Positions 5,460 to 13,297 of a stretch of 18,073 nt of DNA are shown here, piece after piece (the first letter of the stretch is position 1; each line of letters opens with the position of its first letter). Origin of the DNA: CAZUSU01 sp964623315 (lineage in GTDB: Bacteria; Patescibacteriota; Patescibacteriia; Magasanikbacterales; 2-02-FULL-50-9b); the NCBI GenBank assembly GCA_964623315.1, contig CAZUSU010000007.1, positions 1-18,073 on the forward strand, read 5' to 3'. Made by a program: the position numbers and the translations under genes. The notes under the pieces were generated by a model. That model made no database searches, was not told the DNA's origin, and saw only the letters and a list, made by a program, of their open reading frames with translations.

Positions 5460-8400
5460 ATGGTTGATGGGTTTGAAAACAAAAAATCTAAGGATGAACA
5501 AGATTTAAAAAAGAACGAGGTGTCTTTTCAGTCTGAACAAAAATTAAGGAAAAAGCGCACTCCAGAATCCGCAGTTAAAGAGCTGCAAGAAGCTTATGCG
5601 CACTGGAAACACATTGCAGAGTCAGTAAAAGGGTCTTTTAGGGTTTTATGGCTTCAAAAAAATGGTTATAATAATTTATACTCTTGGATGTTAAAGAATG
5701 GCGGTATTGATCACTATGTTACATTGGCTGGCAATGGACTTGCTGCTGATTTTGTGCGGCGTATTGAAGATCGCACCGCTGAAACGGCGGCTGATGAATT
5801 ACGCGAAGCCCATAAAAATTGGTTGAAATCTGGAAGTACTGCAAAATTTAATTTTCAGTGGCTTAGAGAGCACTACAATCCATTAATTATTTGGATGTGT
5901 CGGAGAGAAGGTATAAAATATTATGCAACTCTTGCGGGAGATGATGTGGCGCGTGATTTTCAAACACGTGTATACACATCTGAGCGTACAATCGAAAGTG
6001 CGGTTGGTGAACTAGAGAATGCTTATACAAAATGGAAAGAAATGCCCGAAGACAAAAGAGGCGAATTTAACAGAACATGGCTAGATGAGAACGGCTATCA
6101 CGGTTTGCAAAATTGGGTTAGAAAACATTTTATTAATACGGATGACTTGTTATCGCTTGTCTCGCCAGAATTTCAAGCAGATTTTAAGAGCAGAGGGCGT
6201 ATAGAAAAAAAATTTAGAACGCAAAATGATGCAGTAGAGGAGTTGCGTGAGGCACATGCAAAATGGAAACAAATTGGTCGAGGTTTTTTTAATTATAATT
6301 GGCTTATAAAAAATGGCTACCATAGTTTTGTAGCCTGGCTAAGCAATAATGGCGGCGTTGATTTTTTTGTAAATCTTGCTGGCGAAGATATTATGGTTGA
6401 TTTTGAACATAGTCGTATAATAAAAACATCTGATTCTGTGATAATAGAGTTGAAGGAAGCTCATGAAAAGTGGAAAGCAATCCCAGAAGAAGCGCGCGGT
6501 GCCTTTAGTATTGTGTGGTTGCAAAAAAATGGCTTTGGGTCGCTTTATCAGTGGATGCTTAAACACGGTGGTGTCCAGACATGGATTGATCGAATAGGAG
6601 GGGGCGCTGTAGCTGATTTTAAAACCATTCGTGCGGACAACTACAGTACAGACAGGGTTATTAAGTATTTGCAAGATGCACATTCGAGATGGTTTGCCTC
6701 GTCAGAATCGGAGAAGCCCCCTTTTGATAGTAATTGGTTGAAATTATATGGCTACGCCAAAGTAGTGGCATGGATGTCTAGCCATGGTGGTATAGCTAAA
6801 TATATTAAATTGTCAGGCAATCAAATTTTAGATGATTTTGTGCATCTTCGTATTTCTGAAAGGACTGAGGAGTCTGTGCAAGCAGAATTATACGCTGCCT
6901 ATAGAAAATGGGTAGCTTTGGACAAAGATAAACGAGGATATTTTTGGCCTACATGGTTAAGAAAAAATAATCCAGGACTAATGACATGGCTTGATAGAAC
7001 TAAAGCAGATATCGCACTATTGATTAATCAAATAAAAAACATTGATTCTGCCGACATAAAATTTAATGTACATAATTTTAGAGATCAAGAATCTGCCGTT
7101 GCAGATTTACGAGCAGCTCATGCAGCGTGGTCGTTGTTGGCAGCAAGCGAGAGGGGCTCCTTTAATGGTGCTTGGCTTCGCAAGAATTTTGTTCAGCTTG
7201 AATCATGGTTACGAAGAAATGGGGGGATTAGTTTTTTTGCAAATCTCGCAGGTATTGATATTGCAGCTGACTTTAAACACCGTAATACCACAAGAACTTC
7301 TGAGTCCGTAGTAAGAGAGTTGTTGGAAGCTCATGAAAAGTGGATGATGATTCCAGAAGATCATCACACCTCTTTTAGCGTTGGTTGGTTGCAAAAGAAC
7401 GGGTTTACGTCGCTTTATAAATGGATGTTTAAACACGGTGGTGTAAATACATATGTTGAACGTGCGGGTGGTGATGTTGCGTCTGATTTTGTTACTAACT
7501 ATATTTCGAATCGCACACCAGAAATGGTTGAGAATGATCTTAGAGTAGCCCATGAAAAATGGAAATCTTTGCCCCCTGATATACGCGGCCCCTTTTCAAT
7601 TGTATGGTTACAAAAAAATGGCTTTAGCTCTCTTTATTCGTGGATGCATGAACATGAGGGTGTCGATACGTTTATCGAACGTACGGGGGGTGATGTTGTG
7701 ATTGATTTTGTTCGCAGGCGTACTGATGAACGCTCAGATGAATTTATAATTGCTGAGCTCAACAAGGCATATATTAAATGGAGTGCTCTCCATACTCATG
7801 AGCGGGGAATTTTTAATGTTACTTGGTTACAAAAAAATGGTTTTGCCAACCTATATTACTGGATGAAAAAAGGTAAAGGTACAAAATTTTATATAATGCA
7901 CGCAGGTGATAAACTCATTAGAGATTTTACATGGAGCAAAAATATAGAAAGAACTGAGGAATCTGTGGCAGCGGAGTTGCGAACGGCTCTTGAGACATGG
8001 AAGTTAATGCCAGAGGGCAAACGAGAAAATTTTAATGTGGTGTGGTTGAAGAACCACGGGTATGCAACCTTATATTCATGGATGTACGAGAATGGTGGCG
8101 TAGACCGTTTTATAAATTTTGCTGGTGGAGAGGTCGTATTTTATTTTAACAGGAAAATTAATAATAAAGATGTTCTGGAGAAATATAAAAAAATTGAGTT
8201 GTTGGTAAAAGAATTGGTCAACTCTGATTCCTCAGATCAAACAGGATTTCATTCCTTAGTTCGTATTTTTGGCTCCTCCCACGCCCTTGACCTCCTCTAC
8301 AAATTCCGCCCAGAATTCAAAGGCCTCCCCACAGAGCATATTCGTAGTTGCCTCGCAGATTACCTCGGCGATTTTCTCGCCGCAAAACATGAATTCAATT

Positions 8401-11159
8401 TAAAAGAAATTGGAAAGGGTGTTGAATTTTTATCTGATATCACATTTCAGGATGCACTGTACGAAAATATTAAAGGCGATTGTCTTCGCTACTATTTTGA
8501 GCAGCGCAGAAAAGGTGTGCAGGTTGATGGCCACACGATCATTTATAATTATCTGATAAAAATAATTGAAGAAACGCATACCATCACCAATAAATTTTTA
8601 GATGATGTCATTCAGCGAGTCGTCCTGTATTTTGATTCGGCGCTCCGTGATTTCCACAAACCAGAAAAATTTGTTGATGCGCTTGCGGCGGATCGAGAAT
8701 TTCCTGACATCAATCAGCAGATCAACATGAAGGAAATAAAAGATAAACGCCGTATTTTGATTGCAGATGAAATGGGTCTGGGGAAAAGCGCATCTGTGAT
8801 CATGGCAAAAGAGCGGCTGGGTGTGGGGTGTGCGCTGGTGATTATGCCAAAGGGCGTGCAAAACACTTGGGCGGATTATTTATCAGATGATCCAGCTCGT
8901 AAGGGTTATTTTAAATTCGGCCAAGCGCCGCGCGTTTTATTAGTTAATAATTTGAAACAATTGCGGGGCATTACCAAAGATCAGTACGATTATATTGTGA
9001 TTTCGCAAGAAAAATTAAATGGACATTATGCGCCACTGCTCATGGAATTAGATGTGGATATGTTGGTTGTGGATGAGTCACACAAGATCAAAAAAACATC
9101 AGGCGTGCGCGCGAGATTCTTGTTGCCCCTTGCACAAAAACTGCAAGGCGAAAATAAATATCTTGCATTGCTTTCTGGTACGCCAATTCCCAATAAAGTA
9201 CGCGACGTTGCAATGGTTCTCAAATTATTATATCCAGACCAGTTTGCACAAATGGAAACTCCTGAATTGGTGCGCAGTATCATTCATGGCGATCTGGTAA
9301 ATCTACGTAGCCTTCTTATTCCGCGCATGCAAATGAAAGAGTTAGTTGATGTGATTGAAATGCCAAACAGAGAACAAAAAATTATTGAAATTGAATTGAG
9401 TGCGCAAGAAAAAAACCTGTATGAAGCGCTTGTTGAATTTGATGAAATAACTGCGGCGGAAAAAATGCGTATTCTCCGATCGTTTTTGGTAAATCCGGCG
9501 ATCCTTGATGCAACACCCAATATTGCCTGTTCAAAATTGCGCGTGTTGGGTGAGCGTCTGCAACGGGCGTTTCAAACAGAATCAAAAGTTTTGTTAATTG
9601 TGAATGATGTGGTGACGGGTGTCATGCGCGGCGAGCACGCAGTGCTCAATCATGCGCAACTGGGATTGCCACGGCGTGTTGCAATTGAATTTATTCATGG
9701 AACAGATGGGAGCCAAAGTGATGCAAATCTTCGCCCCGATCTGCAACGGCGGTTCAATGATGGTGACAAACCAATGCTGTTGGGTGTGAGTGGTAACGCT
9801 GCTGGTGTTGGTATTAGTTTGGTTGGTGGACAACGCATCATCATGTATAACGAAACATTCTCACAGTCAGATATGAATCAGCAAAAGGCGCGCGTGTATC
9901 GGCCGGGGTTGATGCATGACATGGTGGAAGAGACATTGATTGTCAATGGATCAATTGAAGAGGGTATCCATGAGTATAGTGGTCGCAAGCACAAGATCAT
10001 TCAGCGTGTGTTGAAAGGCGTTCCGATCTCTGAATTGGATAAACGCATGCTTGAAAAAGCTGAAAAGCAACAAGACGGCCAAGAAGCGGACGATCTAAAT
10101 TTTGAAGAAAATCCAGAATTGGCGCGCGTGTTTTTGTCATGGAAAATTCGATTGCGGCAGATGTTTGGTTTCACCAAAGGATTGGGCGAGGAACGCTTTG
10201 TGCAATTTTTAGAAAAATGGGGTGAGGATTATGCAGAAGGATATAGAAAAGTTGGTGCGCGTAGTTATCAAGCAAATACTAATCGAGTTACCGGAACCTT
10301 AATTGCGGATATGGCGCAGAAAACTGGTCGTTCGGCGACGGATGTAAAAATTTTGGATGTTGCGTCTGGTCCTGAAATGTTGCGTCGGCACGTTGGTACT
10401 CTATATCAGGCAGGTGTCACCAGCATGGATATCAATGCACATCATTTTCAGTTCGGCACATTGGGAAAAACATATGTGGGAAGTTGGACTGTACTGCCGT
10501 TTAGTGCTCACGCATTTGATTATGTCAATTGCGCGATGGCATTTCAGGATAGTGCGTTTGTGCCAACGAAAGGAATTTTTGAACGCGTGCAGGTGCTGTG
10601 CGAAATGAATCGCGTATTGAAACCGGGCGGCCGCGTGGTCATCAGCATGATTTATAGTTTGCGCATGAAAGATATGGAAAAATTTAAGTTGTATGTTGCG
10701 GCAACCGGCTTTCGATTGGTGGATGATTATACCGGGAACGCCGTTGGTGGCAACGATGAAGAGGTGTTTGCTTCACAGATTTTAACATTGGAAAAAATTG
10801 TTGACGTTGAAAAGAGCTCAGAGCAGATTACAAAAGATGTCGGATTTGAACATACTGCCGGTCTCAAATTTTACAGAACAAAAACGCAACCTAAAAAAGA
10901 TCGAGAAATTTTGCAGGCGTTTATGTTTGAAGGCGGCAAAGGCTTTCCTATCATGCTCAACGATTCTGATCGTGCGGTGTTGCGTGAGGAGCGAGAGATA
11001 AAAAAAGAAGCGGAAGATTTACGTGTGAAATATAAAACCATTAAGGATATACCATCCGCAGAAGTTATTACGCATGGGTTTATTCGTATCAGATTAAGTG
11101 CTGGCTACCATTTATTTAAACAACTGAAAACAGCACCCGGTGTTATTTTTGTAAAATGA
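5460..11159 (+). CDS. Giant repeat-SNF2 helicase-methyltransferase fusion protein
   Basis: About 1,899 aa in one frame. Residues 33-902 are 12 tandem ~71-aa repeats. Residues about 903-1095 are an unrecognised linker. A SNF2/SWI2 translocase follows: motif I DEMGLGKS (1103-1110), motif II DESH (1205-1208), motif III SGTP (1239-1242) and motif VI ARVYRPG (1477-1483). From about 1600 comes a class I S-adenosylmethionine methyltransferase: motif I LDVASGPE (from 1632), LPFSAHAFDYVNCAMA, and LKPGGRVVIS (from 1720), closest in style to the UbiE/Methyltransf_11 group. It lacks the NPPY and PC motifs of DNA adenine and cytosine-5 methylases, so its substrate is unclear. The repeats may bind DNA or RNA. 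A GTG at 5436, overlapping smc, would add 8 residues; I prefer ATG 5460 because GAGGTG plus a small hairpin precede it. Function unknown; DNA remodelling, repair or phage defence are guesses. Confidence 0.85.
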   Translation: MVDGFENKKSKDEQDLKKNEVSFQSEQKLRKKRTPESAVKELQEAYAHWKHIAESVKGSFRVLWLQKNGYNNLYSWMLKNGGIDHYVTLAGNGLAADFVRRIEDRTAETAADELREAHKNWLKSGSTAKFNFQWLREHYNPLIIWMCRREGIKYYATLAGDDVARDFQTRVYTSERTIESAVGELENAYTKWKEMPEDKRGEFNRTWLDENGYHGLQNWVRKHFINTDDLLSLVSPEFQADFKSRGRIEKKFRTQNDAVEELREAHAKWKQIGRGFFNYNWLIKNGYHSFVAWLSNNGGVDFFVNLAGEDIMVDFEHSRIIKTSDSVIIELKEAHEKWKAIPEEARGAFSIVWLQKNGFGSLYQWMLKHGGVQTWIDRIGGGAVADFKTIRADNYSTDRVIKYLQDAHSRWFASSESEKPPFDSNWLKLYGYAKVVAWMSSHGGIAKYIKLSGNQILDDFVHLRISERTEESVQAELYAAYRKWVALDKDKRGYFWPTWLRKNNPGLMTWLDRTKADIALLINQIKNIDSADIKFNVHNFRDQESAVADLRAAHAAWSLLAASERGSFNGAWLRKNFVQLESWLRRNGGISFFANLAGIDIAADFKHRNTTRTSESVVRELLEAHEKWMMIPEDHHTSFSVGWLQKNGFTSLYKWMFKHGGVNTYVERAGGDVASDFVTNYISNRTPEMVENDLRVAHEKWKSLPPDIRGPFSIVWLQKNGFSSLYSWMHEHEGVDTFIERTGGDVVIDFVRRRTDERSDEFIIAELNKAYIKWSALHTHERGIFNVTWLQKNGFANLYYWMKKGKGTKFYIMHAGDKLIRDFTWSKNIERTEESVAAELRTALETWKLMPEGKRENFNVVWLKNHGYATLYSWMYENGGVDRFINFAGGEVVFYFNRKINNKDVLEKYKKIELLVKELVNSDSSDQTGFHSLVRIFGSSHALDLLYKFRPEFKGLPTEHIRSCLADYLGDFLAAKHEFNLKEIGKGVEFLSDITFQDALYENIKGDCLRYYFEQRRKGVQVDGHTIIYNYLIKIIEETHTITNKFLDDVIQRVVLYFDSALRDFHKPEKFVDALAADREFPDINQQINMKEIKDKRRILIADEMGLGKSASVIMAKERLGVGCALVIMPKGVQNTWADYLSDDPARKGYFKFGQAPRVLLVNNLKQLRGITKDQYDYIVISQEKLNGHYAPLLMELDVDMLVVDESHKIKKTSGVRARFLLPLAQKLQGENKYLALLSGTPIPNKVRDVAMVLKLLYPDQFAQMETPELVRSIIHGDLVNLRSLLIPRMQMKELVDVIEMPNREQKIIEIELSAQEKNLYEALVEFDEITAAEKMRILRSFLVNPAILDATPNIACSKLRVLGERLQRAFQTESKVLLIVNDVVTGVMRGEHAVLNHAQLGLPRRVAIEFIHGTDGSQSDANLRPDLQRRFNDGDKPMLLGVSGNAAGVGISLVGGQRIIMYNETFSQSDMNQQKARVYRPGLMHDMVEETLIVNGSIEEGIHEYSGRKHKIIQRVLKGVPISELDKRMLEKAEKQQDGQEADDLNFEENPELARVFLSWKIRLRQMFGFTKGLGEERFVQFLEKWGEDYAEGYRKVGARSYQANTNRVTGTLIADMAQKTGRSATDVKILDVASGPEMLRRHVGTLYQAGVTSMDINAHHFQFGTLGKTYVGSWTVLPFSAHAFDYVNCAMAFQDSAFVPTKGIFERVQVLCEMNRVLKPGGRVVISMIYSLRMKDMEKFKLYVAATGFRLVDDYTGNAVGGNDEEVFASQILTLEKIVDVEKSSEQITKDVGFEHTAGLKFYRTKTQPKKDREILQAFMFEGGKGFPIMLNDSDRAVLREEREIKKEAEDLRVKYKTIKDIPSAEVITHGFIRIRLSAGYHLFKQLKTAPGVIFVK
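5556..8166 (+). repeat. Twelve tandem ~71-aa coding repeats
   Basis: Each unit follows the pattern R-T/S-x-E-S-V-x-x-E-L-x-x-A-H/Y-x-K-W, then about 10 residues, F-x-x-x-W-L-Q-K-N-G, L-Y-x-W-M, x-x-G-G-V, and ends in (A/V)-x-DF. Units 5, 9 and 10 are most alike (FSIVWLQKNGF, LYxWM), which suggests recent duplication. Units 2, 3 and 7 are the most divergent. The paired W...W spacing recalls helicase-associated repeats, but I cannot assign a Pfam family by eye. The DNA is visibly more AT-rich than smc upstream. Confidence 0.85.
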
Positions 11160-11176
11160 TGCATCAGGCACCAAGT

Positions 11177-11205
11177 TTGACAGCCCCCAAGGCGTTTGAT
11201 AATAT
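11177..11205 (+). promoter_or_regulatory. rpsP promoter
   Basis: A perfect TTGACA (11177-11182), a 17-nt spacer and TAATAT (11200-11205) predict a start near 11212. This gives a 13-nt leader without a Shine-Dalgarno before the ATG at 11225. It starts 18 bp after the helicase stop, so rpsP is transcribed independently. Confidence 0.8.
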
Positions 11206-11224
11206 TAGCGCACCTTCTAACTGT

Positions 11225-11518
11225 ATGTTAACTCTCAAACTCTCGCGCGTTGGTAAAAAAAAGCAGCCGGAATATCGGCTCATTGTGATTGAAAAGGGTC
11301 GTGATCCGTGGGGGCGGGCTAACGAAATTTTGGGGCACTACCACCCGTTGGCCAAACCAAAGACGTTCATCGTGAATAAAGAGCGGCTGGACCATTATCT
11401 CAAGTTCGGCGCGCAAAGCACCCATACCGTGCACAATTTGCTCGTGACATTTGGGTATTTGACAAAAGAAAAGATTCCGTCAACGCATAAGCGCACCGCA
11501 CGTCCTAAGAAAAAATAA
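11225..11518 (+). CDS. rpsP: 30S ribosomal protein S16
   Basis: This 97-aa protein is S16, which binds 16S rRNA in the body of the small subunit and is needed for its assembly. The N terminus MLTLKLSRVGKKKQPEYRLI followed by VIEKGRDPWGRANEILGHYHP is the typical S16 fold. The chain continues with NKERLDHYLKFGAQSTHTVHNLL and a basic tail (RTARPKKK). The frame is open further upstream to 11156, but the ATG at 11225 gives the conserved S16 start and lies just behind a strong promoter, so I chose it. The KH-protein gene follows 80 bp downstream on the same strand, as in the common rpsP-khpA pairing. Confidence 0.95.
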   Translation: MLTLKLSRVGKKKQPEYRLIVIEKGRDPWGRANEILGHYHPLAKPKTFIVNKERLDHYLKFGAQSTHTVHNLLVTFGYLTKEKIPSTHKRTARPKKK

Positions 11519-11521
11519 TTA

Positions 11522-11551
11522 TTAACAACGGTGCGGCGCATCTGCTATACT
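11522..11551 (+). promoter_or_regulatory. Promoter of the KH-protein gene
   Basis: TTAACA (11522-11527), an 18-nt spacer and TATACT (11546-11551) with an extended TGC before it predict a start near 11558. It begins 3 bp after the rpsP stop codon; read-through from rpsP is also possible because no terminator lies between. Confidence 0.65.
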
Positions 11552-11573
11552 AGTTGTCGCAACCTGTAATCGC

Positions 11574-11601
11574 AGGAGTGCCGTAATTCAAGAATTATAT
11601 G
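11574..11601 (+). promoter_or_regulatory. Shine-Dalgarno, spacer hairpin and ATG of the KH gene
   Basis: AGGAG (11574-11578) matches the CCTCC of the 16S tail but is 20 nt from the ATG. In between, TAATT (11584-11588) and AATTA (11593-11597) can form a 5-bp hairpin with loop CAAG, which would reduce the effective spacing to about 6 nt. A stop at 11584 rules out an earlier in-frame start. Confidence 0.5.
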
Positions 11602-11982
11602 ACTGAAGTGCATGCAGATCAGCAGTTCGTGGAAATGATTATTAAAGCGATCGTCGCACATCCGGATGACGTACGCACCGAGCGCATTGTGGACGAGCGC
11701 GGTGTGCTTATTTCACTGCACGTTCACCCTGAAGATATGGGGTATGTTATTGGGAGAGAGGGTCAAACCGCGCGCGCCGTGCGCACGCTGGTCAAGACCA
11801 TTGGCGCAAAAAATAACGCGCGCGTTAATTTAAAAATTGTGGAACCGGAAGGGTCGCGCGGGCCGCGGCGTCGCGAATTTAGCGAACAGGATCAGCGCGG
11901 CGGCGCAACCGGCGGCGGGGCGTTTAATCGCGGGCCGAGCCATCGCGACGATCTGCCATCCATAGACGATTTGGGGATATAA
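11599..11982 (+). CDS. khpA: KH-domain RNA-binding protein (KhpA/YlqC-like)
   Basis: The 127-aa product has a single KH domain of the KhpA/YlqC type, a small RNA-binding protein often encoded beside rpsP and linked to global post-transcriptional control. Residues 1-80 cover the domain: EMIIKAIVAHPDDVRTERIVDERG, then ISLHVHPEDMGYVIGREGQTARAVRTLV with the GxxG-type loop GREG, and NARVNLKIVEP. Typical KhpA ends near residue 76-80. This one carries an extra tail of about 45 residues, rich in Gly and Arg with an acidic end (RGPRRREF, GGATGGGAFNRG, DDLPSIDDLGI), probably disordered and RNA-binding. The gene has its own promoter and ends in a strong terminator. Confidence 0.88.
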   Translation: MTEVHADQQFVEMIIKAIVAHPDDVRTERIVDERGVLISLHVHPEDMGYVIGREGQTARAVRTLVKTIGAKNNARVNLKIVEPEGSRGPRRREFSEQDQRGGATGGGAFNRGPSHRDDLPSIDDLGI

Positions 11983-11989
11983 ATTTTCT

Positions 11990-12020
11990 AAAAAAGCCGC
12001 GGTTAAGGCCGCGGTTTTTT
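11990..12020 (+). terminator. Rho-independent terminator after the KH gene
   Basis: GC-rich arms built on CCGCGG (11997-12002 and 12009-12014), flanked by A6 on the left and T6 on the right (12015-12020), follow the stop codon by 7 nt. Confidence 0.85.
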
Positions 12021-12038
12021 GTTTTGACTCATGCGCAC

Positions 12039-12067
12039 TTGACAGCTTTTTTTAGTTACCGCATAAT
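12039..12067 (+). promoter_or_regulatory. Promoter of the GC-rich unknown gene
   Basis: A perfect TTGACA (12039-12044), a 17-nt spacer and CATAAT (12062-12067) predict a start near 12074 and a leader of about 83 nt. The leader contains GGTGATCC (12148-12155), complementary to GGATCACC in the 16S 3' tail, placed in the right register for the ATG at 12157. Confidence 0.7.
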
Positions 12068-12156
12068 AGCGTCCTCTTTGTTTTGGGCAGTAGGCGGGTA
12101 GGGACTCGCCAGCGGCTTAAAGCAGTGGACGCTTCACGGCGTCATCGGGTGATCCC

Positions 12157-13047
12157 ATGTTTTCAAAGGTCCAGAACTTTCTCGCGGCAATGTACGCCAT
12201 TGCCACGGGTGTCATGGAATGCTTCATGGCGCCAACGTACCACGGCCGGCAGGTCGAACAGCCGCGTGGCACGGCCGCCGTGCTGAACGTCCTGCACACG
12301 GGCGACCGCGTGCTGATGCTCATCGCCACGCACCTCGGCGATCAGCGGCTCGAACCGGAACAGGTCGCGCGGTTGTTCGCCGAGTTCAAGATGAACCCGC
12401 AGATCGACCACGAACAGCAGTTTGGCGGCGTCGGCACCGGCCGCACGATCTCATACTACGATTCGCCGGACAAAGGCGCGACGTTCAAGGGCAACGAGAA
12501 CGCCGGCGACTTCTTCACGGTCATGGTGGCAGGGCAGAAGTTCATCTTCCGTCTGTACCGCGTCGGCGGTGCGATGATGATCCAGTGTTTCAACGGCGAC
12601 AAGTGGAAGAGTGTCAAGGTTGAAGGCAACCTCCAGCACTTGTTCAGCCAGATGCTGAAGCGCGGCGAGCGCATCTTCGGCTCGCGGCAGATCGGCCTCA
12701 AAATTGACGGCCAGAACAGCGAGCAAGTGACCCTGTTCACCTCGCCCGACCACCGCAAGGGCGGGAGTGTCACGTTCATGATGGGAGCGAACGGCGCGAT
12801 CAAGGCCAAGCTGATGTGCGAATTCGACACCGAGCGCACGGTCTTCATCGGTGCGGGCCAGAACGGCACGGTCGGCACGGTCGTCACGTTCAAGGAGGAG
12901 GTGCGTGACGGGGGCATGCCGAACATCCAGTTGGTCGAGATTCCGGTCGCGGTGCTGGCCAACCAGCTTCTCGACGCGCTGACGCGGCCCGACAACGCCA
13001 CCACCGACGGCGGCAAGATGCGCACCGCCAACGTGGCCATGGCCTAG
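12157..13047 (+). CDS. Protein of unknown function, GC-rich gene
   Basis: The product is 296 aa and I do not recognise it. There is no signal peptide of standard form and no clear membrane segment beyond a weakly hydrophobic start (NFLAAMYAIATGVMECFMAP). The centre looks beta-rich, with short strands separated by Gly and Asp turns (GQKFIFRLYRVGGAMMIQCFNGDKWK; VTLFTSPDHRKGGSVTFMMGANG; ERTVFIGAGQNGTVGTVVTFKEE), suggesting a cytoplasmic beta-sandwich or barrel. The gene is well delimited: consensus promoter, extended Shine-Dalgarno complement GGTGATCC just before the ATG, and a strong terminator 30 nt after the stop. Its base and codon use (GGC, CTG, GTC, GCC) is clearly richer in GC than all neighbours, which suggests recent acquisition. 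The opposite strand also has a long open frame (12451-13311), but that frame runs through the terminator and cruciform and has no signals of its own. Confidence 0.75.
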   Translation: MFSKVQNFLAAMYAIATGVMECFMAPTYHGRQVEQPRGTAAVLNVLHTGDRVLMLIATHLGDQRLEPEQVARLFAEFKMNPQIDHEQQFGGVGTGRTISYYDSPDKGATFKGNENAGDFFTVMVAGQKFIFRLYRVGGAMMIQCFNGDKWKSVKVEGNLQHLFSQMLKRGERIFGSRQIGLKIDGQNSEQVTLFTSPDHRKGGSVTFMMGANGAIKAKLMCEFDTERTVFIGAGQNGTVGTVVTFKEEVRDGGMPNIQLVEIPVAVLANQLLDALTRPDNATTDGGKMRTANVAMA

Positions 13048-13077
13048 CGGCGGCCTAGCGGCACGCCACACGCAAGC

Positions 13078-13129
13078 GCGCTCGGTCCGAATTCCTACAC
13101 AAGGGTTCGGGCCGAGCGCAATTTTTTTT
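13078..13129 (+). terminator. Strong terminator after the unknown gene
   Basis: A 14-bp stem (13078-13091 with 13106-13119, one U-G pair) encloses a 14-nt loop and is followed by AA and eight T residues (13122-13129). Confidence 0.9.
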
Positions 13130-13144
13130 CTGCGAGCAAAAAAC

Positions 13145-13297
13145 AAAAAATAAAACGGCGCCACTTTTAGGTGACTCTCGGAGGCGAGCCAGCAGGGTGT
13201 TTTTGCAAAGCAAAAACTGGCGAGCCGAGAGTGAACGCGTTTTGCTCGCTGGAGCAAAACGACGTGTGCACCTAAAAGTGGAGCCGTTTTATTTTTT
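13145..13297 (-). repeat. 153-bp cruciform-like element with 29-bp inverted ends
   Basis: Arms 13145-13173 and 13269-13297 are inverted repeats of 29 bp with a single mismatch. The interior carries two hairpins: GTTTTGCTC/GAGCAAAAC around loop GCTG (9 bp), and ACTCTCGG/CCGAGAGT containing TTTTTGC/GCAAAAA. The right arm overlaps the last codons and stop of trmD. Read from trmD, the structure ends in TTTTATTTTTTG, so it can serve as the trmD terminator. Its size and three-way-junction shape are also those of a small miniature inverted-repeat element. No clear target duplication is visible. Confidence 0.75.
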
